This document shows, in pieces, positions 41,759-50,379 of a DNA stretch of 64,000 nt. This DNA is from Oscarella lobularis. Lineage: Eukaryota; Porifera; Homoscleromorpha; Homosclerophorida; Oscarellidae. The stretch lies in contig NC_089176.1 in assembly GCF_947507565.1 (NCBI RefSeq), positions 1,736,001-1,800,000 on the forward strand, written 5' to 3'. Numbering within the stretch: the first letter of the stretch is position 1; each line of letters opens with the position of its first letter. The translations under genes and the position numbers were made by a program. The notes below the pieces were generated by a model. The model searched no databases, had not been told where the DNA came from, and saw only the letters and a list, made by a program, of their open reading frames with translations.

Positions 41759-43275
41759 GGCGCCATCGTCAAAACCTGCTCACGAGATCCGTTGCGCGAA
41801 ATTAAGTCAGCCAGCGTATTGGAGATCCCCGGGAGGTGTCGCGCCTGCCACGAAAAACCGAAGTGCGCGGCGTAGAATTGAAAGGTCCGTAGCAGGGGCA
41901 TGACCGAGGAATCCCGCGACGACCCCGTGGCCACGGCAGACACCACTGTTGTGTTGTCCGAGCGCAGCAACACGGGAGCGCCCGACCACCCCGCACCCCA
42001 CAGTGCCGCCGCCAGCACCACAAAGAGAAGCTCTTTTTCGGCAATCGTGCACGGAGCCCACCGATCGCACCATTGCAACTGAAGCCATTGGGATCGCCAC
42101 ACGGCGCCGCAGCCCCACGAGCCGGAGGCGTCCGTAACGACCACGTTGGCCAGAGCCGCCACAAAGAGTAAAAATTTTACCGACCCGTTTCAGTGCAGGA
42201 AAATCGCGCGCCACCACCGCAGATCCGCCCGAGCGGCGTCTCCCAAATAGACGCGAGATTCCGGGTGGGGTCGGCCCCTCGTCAAGTCAATACGCCGGCG
42301 TAAGAACGCGCGGCCCGCCGGCACCACCGTCGCTGCATGTTGCAGGAAGCCGATGAGTTCCTGCAGCTCCCGTCTAGAGCAGGAAACTCGCCTCTCCCAT
42401 TTTTCGAGCTCGGCCGTGATCCTTGTCATCTTTCCCTCTGGCAACCGGAGAACCTGCTCCGCCGTATCGAGCTCCAAGCCCCGGAAAACCAGCTGCGTTG
42501 TCGGTCCCTCGACCTTATGCGCCGCAATAGGGACGCCTAGCTCGTTGCATGTGGCTAAGGCGATCTCGCGGTTGCGGGCGCCCTCGAGCGAACCCGGCCG
42601 TCCAAAGAATAGGTAGTCGTCCAGATAGTGCACTCCGGACAAAATGCCGCGCCGATACATTACCCAGAGTAGGGCGTCCGCGACCGCAAAGAAGATGATC
42701 GAGGCCGACCGTAGGCCGAAGGGCAGTGCCGTGTCCACGTAACACTTCCCCCGCCATTGCACGCCAAGAAAGTGTCTGTCTGCGGGGTGAACCGGCACCA
42801 TTCGGTAGGCATTTTTGAGGTCGATCTTGACCAGCAGCGTTCCCTCGCCTAGTAGTGCGCAACGCCGTACAGCGTCCACCACCCGCACGTACGACGTTGA
42901 GCAACTCTCTTCCGCTATGAAGTCGTTAACTCCACGCCCTCGCGGCGCGGAAAGATCGACAATCAATCGCCATTTTTGCCGCAGCCCCGGCGGGGTTGAC
43001 TTGGGGATTACCCCGAATGGGCTAATCCAGAGCGCCGCTGACGCCAGGGGGGAGAGTGGGCCCAAGATTCGCCCCGCTGCGATTTCCGCGCTCAGGAAGT
43101 CGTCCACCTGTGCCGGGTGAAGTGACGCGGAGCGATGGTGTCGCCTGGCGGATTTGATAATCGTCCGCGCCGCGCAGCCGATTCGAAACCCATTGGTTAA
43201 GCCCGACAGGAGCCACCGTGTGAACCGAGCGTCCGGAAAGTGCTCGAGGGCCCGGCTCCAAGCGAGTACTCGCAA
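41602..43275 (-). pseudogene. Reverse transcriptase-RNase H of the DIRS element (one in-frame TGA)
   Basis: RT motifs run in order: ILGPLSPLASAALWISPFGV, KWRLIVDLSAPRG, LVKIDLKNAYRMVPV, LPFGLRSASIIF and the catalytic VHYLDDYLFFG near 42,600-42,632. The frame is open from 43,275 to a TGA at 42,192-42,190, where a Trp codon would fit (the next codons read NGSVKFLLF). It then continues in the same frame into RNase H: TDASGSWGCGAVW, AEKELLFVVLAA, LLRSDNTTVVSAV, ARHLPGISNTLADLISR. So RT and RNase H form one reading frame broken by a single nucleotide change, or by a stop that is read through. Confidence 0.85.
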
Positions 43276-43681
43276 CGGGGACCTTCTCGCGCACCGTCCG
43301 TGAACCGCTAGCCCGATCCAACGCCGCGAGAGACGACCATAGTGCGTATCTCGTTCCGTTCAGGCTCCAGTCGTCTAAGCCATTAGACAAAGTGAATGGA
43401 AGATTTCCTCTGTGTCCCGCGCCCCGGTCCCCCTCCGGCGCGACGCGCGAGACAATCATAAGGTCAAATCCTCTTCTTTTCTTTTTGTATGCTTAACGTA
43501 CTCGCAATACTCCGCTGCAACAAACAACCCTCGCACTCCCGTCGGGGCGCTCCAAAAAAAAGAAAACAAAAACCGATAGCCGACCGACTATCAAAACCCA
43601 ACGTTCGCCCGTTGGCAGAAACCAACGCAGAAACACCCCGCGCCCGTACCCTTACAGAAAACCTAGCTCATGGTCCGTCGC

Positions 43682-45575
43682 TCACGCGTCGACCGGCCGA
43701 CTGGCCGGAGGGGCGTTTTCCTGCTGCTGCGCCGGCTGCTGCTTGCAATCGCGGGCCCTGTGTTTCTTGCCGCAGCGTGAGCACACGTGCTTGCAAACGC
43801 AATTGTAATGGCACCCGCTGCACCCAAAATTGTAAAGACGACACGCCGAGCCCCTTCCGTTGCCTAGCGCGTTCTCACCGTCCGTCGAGCGTGGCGGTGG
43901 GCGTCGGTCCAATCCTGCGCGCAAGGCGCATTGAGCCGTAGTGTGATCGCCGTCGGAATTTGCGCAGTACGTGCATTTCTTCGGGTTGGCGTTGTAGAGG
44001 TAATTTGAGCTGTGCAGGCTTGAATTCAGCGCAGACCAGACGATGGACGGGTCTGCCGCCGCTTGTTGCCGGAACTTCTAGTCGTACTGGCGCCATCCGT
44101 CGTTTCCGCAGTGAAGCGTCTCGCGTACGACGATCCGGAGGTACGCCATCAATTCCACCGCCCGTCCTGGGCGAAAGTGCAGCTCGACCGCCGCGAACGA
44201 CGCGAATGCTTGCACCCATGCCGTGAGCGACGGCATCTGCGTAGCTGCCGGCGCGACCAGTGAAACAGGCCCGCGTCGCCCTCCCGGCGAAGCAGTTCGG
44301 CGTTGTCGGCCAAGAGCTCAGAAAGATTCACAAACTGCTGCGACTGGATTTTGGCAACGACCCGCCTCGGCACAGGTGGCAGCGCCGGACCCATGAGAAA
44401 AGCGGGTGGAGTCGTCCTCGGCTTCTTTGCTGCGGGTGTGAGAAACGACCCCCAGTCCCAGCCGTCGCCCGGGGAAACGTCAACGTCAAAAAACGGAGGC
44501 GTGACCAGAGGCAAATTAGGCAGAGCTCCCGCGAGAGGCGGAACTCCCAGTCCGCCCTCTAACCCCGCTCCTTGCAGTGCGAACGGCAGCTGCGCTTGCT
44601 GTTGTAGCGGCGCCGGCTGAGCCGGCACCTGCTGGTGTTGCTGCTGCTGCGCTTTCGGCACCTGCTGGTGTTGCTGCTGCTGCGCTTGCGGCACTTGCTG
44701 TTGCGCCAGCGGGCGTTGCTGCGCCTGTTGCGGGATCGCAAAAACCGGTTGTTGCTGCGCTTGCGGCTGCAATACTTGGAGCGGCGATCGGAGCGCGCGG
44801 GCTGCGTGTAGAGCAATAAAATGTAAGAGCCCAGACACGCGCTGAGACCCGTGCGACGCACGAGAAATAAAAGGAGCCGGCGGGTGGGAACGGAATGACT
44901 CGCACCTGGCGCACGTGACGGGAGCGCGACAAAACAAACGAAGGAGAAGGGAACCGGTTGCTGGGACAAGAATGCAAAAGAGAGGGGGGGGGGGGGGGCG
45001 CCACTACCCCAGACCCGCTCCAGAAAGGCGTGCGTACCGCGATCGCGAGAGGAAAATAACTTACCTGGCAGGTACTGCGCAAGCTGTTGTTCTACGGCAC
45101 GGGCAACCACCTCCTGTAGAGCCACAGGGCAAAGCACTGTAGCCGCTGAAGCGCCGCCGCCGATGGTGGGAGCGATTCCCGCGTTACCCGGCGCCGTGGA
45201 TGTGGGGACGGTGATCGCCGGCGATGGTTGCGACGCGGGAGCTCTCGTTGTTGCGTGGACGGTGATCGCCGGCGATTGCTGCGACGAGGGAGCTCCCGTC
45301 GTTGCGATGGCGGCCGTTGGAGCCCGTGGTATGGCTGGAGCGAAGCGCCCATTGCGGCGATCAGATCGGCAGTGCGCGAACGCCGCTGCGAGCGTCGTGG
45401 CGCCGCAGCCGAGGCTGGCGGTTGCGGCGTGGACTCGTTGGGTGTAGCTCCAGACATAAGTTCGTATGGCGAAGGCGTGAAGCGACGCTCGAGCGGAGAA
45501 GGCACGAATGAGGGCCCTCGCGTGCTTATGTTTACCTAAGTGCCTACCCGCGCCACGCCCCTCGTTCGTCATCAA
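43682..45575 (-). pseudogene. Gag-like gene of the DIRS element (intron-containing, frameshifted)
   Basis: It starts near MMTNEGRGAGRHLG. A first part rich in Ala, Pro and Thr ends EQQLAQYLP, followed by an apparent intron (GTAAGTTATT from about 45,065 to an acceptor TACACGCAG near 44,812) that contains a G run. Exon 2 opens ARALRSPLQVLQ and has a long Gln-rich repeat (QAQQQ), then PRRVVAKIQSQQFVNLSELL. After a frame change near 44,255 come AFASFAAVELHF and a Trp-rich segment. The C-terminal Cys/His cluster CHYNCVCKHVCSRCGKKH (about 43,800-43,760) fits the zinc-binding end of DIRS gag proteins. Confidence 0.6.
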
Positions 45576-45816
45576 ATACGTTTAACACCATTGGCTAAAC
45601 TCCACACAATTCTGCGGAGGTTTTTACAGTAGCGCATACATAAGGAACGTTTCTCCACCACAGGCTGCAAAACAGTTTAAAAGTATTAATTATCGAATCA
45701 TTTATGGCCCTAGTAATGAACGCATCCGGGATTTTTTGGCTTCAAACTTGGCGTCAGAGAAATGTCACGTGATAGCGCGAGTTACGTATCCCTCTTCTTT
45801 TCTATCTCTGGTAAGA

Positions 45817-46093
45817 CGATGTTTTCGATGAAAACTTCTGCCATAGTGGCTGCGGTGATGTCAGGAACCGCGACTAGCTCGATCCAACGTGTGAATCGAT
45901 CGACCATTACGGTGATGTATCGATTCCCCCAGGCCGTCTTCGGTAGTGGACCGAATATGTCAATGCCCACTGTGTGGAAAGGGACCGGTGAGTTGAATAA
46001 TTGAAGCTCCTTCAGCCTTGTTTATCTTTGACTTCCTCTTTTGGCAGAATTCGCACGTTCGGACAAATATCGCTGGACATCCCCCTCCAGAAA
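45817..46093 (-). pseudogene. Gypsy integrase, zinc-binding/core start
   Basis: On the minus strand WRGMSSDICPNVRILPKEE (end of the zinc-binding region) is followed, after a stop near 46,020, by GIDIFGPLPKTAWGNRYI, VMVDRFTRWIELVAVP (first catalytic Asp in IDIFG) and MAEVFIENIV. The frame is cut at 45,816 by the TIR element and resumes at 39,796. On the other side it is cut at 46,094-46,095 by the Tc1 element, beyond which the upstream part resumes at 50,367. Confidence 0.85.
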
Positions 46094-46512
46094 TACAGTG
46101 CGGTGCAAAAGTATAAGCCACTAGCACGTTTATAACTATAGTAAACCATCAACCAAAAACTTTAGGTTTTACCGGTAACAAATATAACCTAAAGATATTC
46201 GTCCTACACTTACCTTTTTCAAAATAATTTTTAGAATTTGCTACTTAACTGCTACGTCTAATTTTAATTAGATTAGTTTATAGTAGTCACATACCGTAGG
46301 CGCTGGTTGTTAAGCGCCCTTTTCTGTTAAGCGCCTATTATTTGATAAGCGCCCACTCATCTGATGTTTTTTTCCAATGTTTGTTAAGCGCTGCTAATCT
46401 TTTCATGCACTGTTGACTGTACGTTCGGTTTGGCGTTATCGGCAAGTCAGACGTTGGGCCGTCGTCTAACGCGCAGTCTCACCAATTGTTTCGTAACGGT
46501 CACGTACCTGAA

Positions 46513-48051
46513 ATGTCTGAGGTGGAAGGTGGACAGACTTCGGGTTGTGTTGGTGTGGTTCGCAGAAAGAGCTACACGAGGGAAGCAAAGTTGAAAGTTG
46601 TCCAGTTCTTTGAAGCTAATGGCAGGAACTTGTATGAAACCTGCAAACGCTTTTCCCTGAACAACCGAACCGTGAAACGATGGATCACGATGAAGGAGAG
46701 CCTGCTCGAGAGCCGCAAAGGGAGCAAGAGGGTGAAGTTTTCTAGGCGATCCAAATTCCCGGATATGGAAAGCAGACTGTACCGGGAATATAAAGATTTG
46801 CGAAAGAAGGGGATGAAGGTCATCAGCATTCGTTCATTTATCCTTGTTTATATTTTTACCAGGTGAAAGGATGGTGGTTTAGACACAGATCTAAACAGAT
46901 CCTAGAGGAATTGCACCCCGGTTCATCATTTGCCTTTTCTGATTGCTGGTTTCAAGCATTCAAAAGAAGATTTCGAATCAGTCTCAGACGAGCAACGAAC
47001 ACCTGCCAAAAGGAACCTAGTGACAAGCGATTGTCGGTTCAGCACTTTCATCGAAGAATTCGCAGTGCAGCCTCAAAAGGTACTCAGGTTGGCCCGCTGG
47101 GAAAGTGGTCAGAACATCAGATTGCCAACATGGACCAAACACCATTACCGTTTACATTCGCTGACGGCGAGACCTATGCAGACAAAGGAGATCGTTCAGT
47201 GTGGGTCAGGGGAGGGGCGTCCGGTTGGGACAAACGTCAAGCCACTGTTCAGTTGACAGTATTTGCTGACGGTGTGGCACGAGTCAGGCCTCTTCTAATT
47301 TTTCGTGGTCTTGGTATGATTGATTTGAGATCTTAGCTTGATAATTAAGTGATTGTCTCGCAGGGAAACGGATTTCGTTGCAAGAAAGATTGAGGTATGA
47401 CAACCGGGTGTACGTTCACTTTCAAAAGAATGCATGGTGCGACGAGGAGGCAATGAAAATTTGGACCAGACAGTGCTGGAAGAAAGCGTGTGAGGGCCCC
47501 ATGCATTTGGTGATCGACGTCCATCGTGCGCAGAAAACCGACAAAATTCAGAGTCTTTTGAGAGATGAATGTGAGACTGAAATTACCTACGTCCCAGGTG
47601 AGGATTTTGCTGAGATTTTTCATCTAATGAAATCAAATTTGCAGGAGGATGCACTAGTTTAGTCCAACCAATAGACGTCAGCGTCAATAAGCCTTTCAAA
47701 AGCAAGATTGATAATCTGTCAACAAAGCACATGCAAGATAATCTGGATGCCTACGTAACTGGCAAAATTACTGCCGGTGAACGACGGATCTTGCTCACAA
47801 AGTGGGTGGGAGAGGCGTGGGCTGAGATCAGCAGCCAGAAAGAGATGATCGTTCGAAGTTTTCAGAAGACAGGCATTTCTTTGCCGATAGATGGATCAGA
47901 CGATCATCTTATCCACATCGAAGGAATTGAGGACTACGAAGTAGAGTCCACCACGGATGAATACACCGATGACGATGAAGGCAACCCTTTTGGTGACACG
48001 GACGAAGACGAGGGCGAAGATGTCTTCGACGTGGGAAAACAAGACCCTTGA
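46513..48051 (+). CDS. Tigger/pogo-family transposase, four exons, intact
   Basis: The start is ATG 46513; a longer open frame upstream lacks an ATG near it. Exons are 46513-46818, 46863-47313, 47364-47597 and 47645-48051, with introns of 44, 50 and 47 nt (GT...AG). The spliced length is 466 codons including stop, with no disruption. The N-terminal helix-turn-helix (SYTREAKLKVVQFFEANGRN...FSLNNRTVKRW) and a second CENP-B-like DNA-binding part (FSDCWFQAFKRRFRISLRR) precede the DDE_1-type catalytic domain: NMDQTPLPF (D193), HLVIDVHRAQKTD (D304) and SLVQPIDVSVNKPFK (D341). The tail is acidic (DEDEGEDVFDVG). It cuts and pastes the element at TA sites by family knowledge. Activity is plausible since exons, triad and TIRs are intact. 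Confidence 0.92.
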
Positions 48052-48109
48052 AAGTAGTTGCTCTATATTTGTTGAACAGAACAGTTAGACTATTTAACAG
48101 GCCAGATTA

Positions 48110-48475
48110 TCAGTAGGAGTGACTAAAAATTTTTCTCAACTGTTGAAATTTCTTCACCAACTTCTTCTTTCCATAGAAGGTGTAGGTGCAGGGCACTTCA
48201 AGACCGATTCCATGCTGTCTGTGCCCGGTAATTTCGCAGATAACACTTCCGCCGTGTGCAATGAAAAACCACACTTCCCGGGATATCTCTCTTGGAACGT
48301 GTCCAACGATAACGCCGTCTCTGGCGATTTTCACGGCGTGCCTATCATGTCCATTTCCTTCTTCATGGCTCACAGACAACCGCTCCCCTACAAACGGAAG
48401 CCAAATTTCTTTGTAGATGTGATGGCCTCTCACAACGCTTCTAAGACCGAATTCAGAGAGGGTTCCCATTCTCAT
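48110..48475 (-). CDS. Stand-alone HIRAN-domain protein carried by the Tigger element
   Basis: An intronless 121-codon frame from ATG 48475 to TGA 48112-48110. The sequence VVRGHHIYKEIWLPFVGERL, EEGNGHDRHAVKIARDG, VIVGHVPREISREVWFFI, GSVICEITGHRQHG and GLEVPCTYTFYGK follows the HIRAN fold: a G-x-x-Y start, a D-x-x-A-V core, a G-x-V-P turn and a closing strand. In HLTF/Rad5-type proteins this domain binds 3' single-stranded DNA ends. Here it is the whole protein, so it would be a small DNA-binding factor. It lies between the Tigger TIRs, antisense to and downstream of the transposase, and its frame is intact. Whether it helps transposition or is captured cargo is unknown. Confidence 0.8.
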   Translation of the reverse strand: MRMGTLSEFGLRSVVRGHHIYKEIWLPFVGERLSVSHEEGNGHDRHAVKIARDGVIVGHVPREISREVWFFIAHGGSVICEITGHRQHGIGLEVPCTYTFYGKKKLVKKFQQLRKIFSHSY

Positions 48476-49079
48476 ACGGCGTAAAAGCGCGTTAGAAGAC
48501 TAGCGCGCTACATCACCTTGCTGTTAAGCGCTGGTGATCTGTTAAGCGCCCAATCAGCTGTTACCCAGACCTATAAGCGCCGGCGCTTAACAACCAGCGC
48601 CTACGGTAGATCTACACGATTATAGGCAAATTTACCCTAAAAGAAATCGTTAATCTGCTGAAATTTTGCTAAAAGCGTTTTCTCGGCGTGACTTTTGATT
48701 TTAAATGGCAGTTACCAACTGTTCAATGCTAATTAGTCAATAAAACTTGTGACGTCATAGGAAAACTACTCTTGTGTAATTGTTTAGTCACAATGCTTTT
48801 GCTTTCCAAAACATCGGTTTCTAACAGAGAAAACGTTTTTGGTTCATCTTTTAGTTTTGAAAACCAAATTATTTACCGGTTTCAGTTTATTACGCAAATA
48901 ATTTGGGGGTTTTTTGCTACTTTTGTTATGACGTATTCAAAACACTGAATCTTTTAACGCCGCGTTCTCCCGCCAAAATTGGTCATTTCCATCACAACAT
49001 TATTCAGCTGCAAGGAGACTAAAGGTGCTTTCGTTTTGTTGTCACCATTCAAAATTATCTCTGTCTTTCTTTGAACAGA

Positions 49080-50093
49080 ATGCCCCGAAATCGACAGCTA
49101 ACAAGCCGCGAAATTGGCCTTATTGACGGCCTTCGCAAATGCGGGAAAAATCCAACTGAAATCGCGGCCGAAATTAATCGTTCTCGCGGAGCCGTGAGAA
49201 ACTGGATTAAAAAATTAGATGAGGGCGTTTTCGAGGCGAGTCAGCGGTCCGGACGGCCGCGAAAGACGACGAGTCGAGAGGACCGATTTCTTCGAGTTGC
49301 TGCGTTGCGCGATCGAAGGCAGTCGGCGAGACAGCTCGGCTCTCAGTTGTCTGCTGCAACGGGCAAAGCTGTTTCCAAATGGACAGTCTCTCGTCGGCTC
49401 TCGGAAAAAGGAATTCGAGCTCGTCGACCGCGAAAAAAACCGCAGCTGACGGCGAGGCATCGGGGCCTCCGACGCGGCTGGGCAGCGTCTCACAGAGGTT
49501 GGACTCTTGACCAGTGGAAGAGGGTGCTGTTCAGCGACGAATCGAAAATTTCATTGGGAAGCGATGGCAAAACCTTCGTCTGGCGTCGCGCTGGAGAAGA
49601 GAATGCCAGTTGCTGCACTGTTCCCACCGTGCAGTATCCAATTAGCGTTATGGTGTGGGGCTGCATGGCGGCTTCCGGAGTTGGATCATTGCATCGTATT
49701 GATGGAAGGTTGAACGCGGACGGCTACAAAAACATCCTCCAGACAAAAATGCTCCCAGACGCGGCCCGTTTAATAGGAAACCGTTTTGTTTTCCAGCAAG
49801 ACAACGCCAGCATTCACACCGCACGAACCGTTCGTCAGTGGTTCCTGAATAATGACGTCACTGTTCTCGATTGGCCGCCTCGTTCTCCTGACGCCAACCC
49901 CATAGAAAATCTCTGGCATCAACTGAAAACCTCTGTGAGCGCTGCTCAGCCGAAAACCAGCGACGAGCTCTGGGCAGCACTCCAAACGGCGTGGGAATCC
50001 ATTCCACAAGAAAACGTAAAAAAACTCGTTGAAAGCCTACCTCGCCAAGTACAGGCTATAGCAAAAGCTAAAGGGGGCTCTACAAAGTACTAA
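49080..50093 (+). CDS. Tc1-like transposase (DD34E), intact
   Basis: The start is ATG 49080; the open frame extends a few codons upstream only through a TTG. The product is 337 residues. The paired-like DNA-binding part has two helix-turn-helix units (SREIGLIDGLRKCGKNPTEI...RSRGAVRNWIKK and WTVSRRLSEKGIRARRPRKK) linked by GRPRK, an AT-hook-like motif. The catalytic domain has VLFSDESK (D152), VFQQDNASIHTA (D241) and WPPRSPDANPIENLW (E276), giving 34 residues between the last two. Length and triad are normal for Tc1. A TTTGAACAG just before the ATG could be a splice acceptor. With intact TIRs it may be active, although the nested Tigger now enlarges the element. Confidence 0.97.
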   Translation: MPRNRQLTSREIGLIDGLRKCGKNPTEIAAEINRSRGAVRNWIKKLDEGVFEASQRSGRPRKTTSREDRFLRVAALRDRRQSARQLGSQLSAATGKAVSKWTVSRRLSEKGIRARRPRKKPQLTARHRGLRRGWAASHRGWTLDQWKRVLFSDESKISLGSDGKTFVWRRAGEENASCCTVPTVQYPISVMVWGCMAASGVGSLHRIDGRLNADGYKNILQTKMLPDAARLIGNRFVFQQDNASIHTARTVRQWFLNNDVTVLDWPPRSPDANPIENLWHQLKTSVSAAQPKTSDELWAALQTAWESIPQENVKKLVESLPRQVQAIAKAKGGSTKY

Positions 50094-50379
50094 ACATAAT
50101 AAAAATATAAAGATATAAACAAAATTCATCCATTATTGTAGTATTAAACTCAGGTAAGTTGTGGCCTATGTGACTAGTTTAGACTAATCTAATTAAAATT
50201 AGACGTAGCAGTTAAGTAGCAAATTCTAAAAATTATTTTGAGAAAGGTAAGTGTAGGAAGAATATTTTTAGGTTATATTTGTTACCGGTAAAACCTAAAG
50301 TTTTCGTTTGATGGTTTACTATAGTTATATACGTGCTAGTGGCTTATACTTTTGCACCGCACTGTACGTATTGAGACGC

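Larger units (their letters stand above)
40500..45605 (-). mobile_element. DIRS-type tyrosine-recombinase retrotransposon
   Basis: On the minus strand: gag-like (45,575-43,682), reverse transcriptase and RNase H (43,275-41,602) and tyrosine recombinase (41,758-40,801). This gene set and order define DIRS-like elements, which integrate with a recombinase instead of a DDE integrase. Exact ends are not resolved; the right end abuts the inner edge of the TIR at 45,606 and the left end lies between about 40,300 and 40,700. Each gene carries at least one inactivating change. Confidence 0.8.
39802..45811. mobile_element. 6.0-kb element with 207-bp TIRs and 5-bp target duplication
   Basis: It begins CCAGAGATAGAAAAGAAGAG and ends with the reverse complement. 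TIRs are 39,802-40,008 and 45,606-45,811, about 90 percent alike by eye. TAAGA flanks both sides (39,797-39,801 and 45,812-45,816). The insertion splits the gypsy integrase codons exactly: the frame reading FIENIV on one side and LRHGCPK on the other joins cleanly when the element and one TAAGA are removed. A 5-bp duplication is not made by DIRS elements, so the TIR element is best seen as a DNA transposon into which a DIRS element went, or as an unusual composite. No transposase of its own was identified; a 93-codon minus-strand ORF at 40,298-40,017 just inside the left TIR is unrecognised. Confidence 0.8.
46294..48606. mobile_element. Tigger/pogo-type element nested in the Tc1 element
   Basis: The 2,313-bp element begins CCGTAGGCGCTGGTTGTTAA and ends with its reverse complement; TA flanks both sides (46,292-46,293 and 48,607-48,608). 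Internally, TTAAGCGCC words recur next to both ends (left GTTAAGCGCCCTTTTCTGTTAAGCGCC, cut here for length; right similar), possible transposase-binding repeats. It carries a spliced transposase on the plus strand and a HIRAN-domain ORF on the minus strand, convergent and 58 bp apart. Confidence 0.93.
46096..50364. mobile_element. Tc1/mariner element with 198-bp TIRs
   Basis: TIRs at 46,096-46,293 and 50,167-50,364 begin CAGTGCGGTGCAAAAGTATAAG and differ at few positions. TA flanks each end (46,094-46,095 and 50,365-50,366), the standard Tc1/mariner target duplication. The single host gene (49,080-50,093) is intact. A Tigger element has inserted at a TA at the inner edge of the left TIR; without it the element is about 1.95 kb. 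The outer TIRs and intact transposase make it the youngest-looking autonomous element in the window. Confidence 0.95.

Noticed and set aside
44149-44937. Gln-rich ORF as a host transcription factor
   Set aside because: It lies within the gag position of a DIRS element and continues into gag-like zinc-binding sequence.
39802-45811. Reading the 207-bp TIRs as the inverted terminal repeats of the DIRS element itself
   Set aside because: DIRS elements do not make target duplications, while TAAGA is duplicated exactly; kept as an alternative in the findings.
49215-49493. Minus-strand frames over the Tc1 transposase
   Set aside because: Shadows of the intact DD34E gene.
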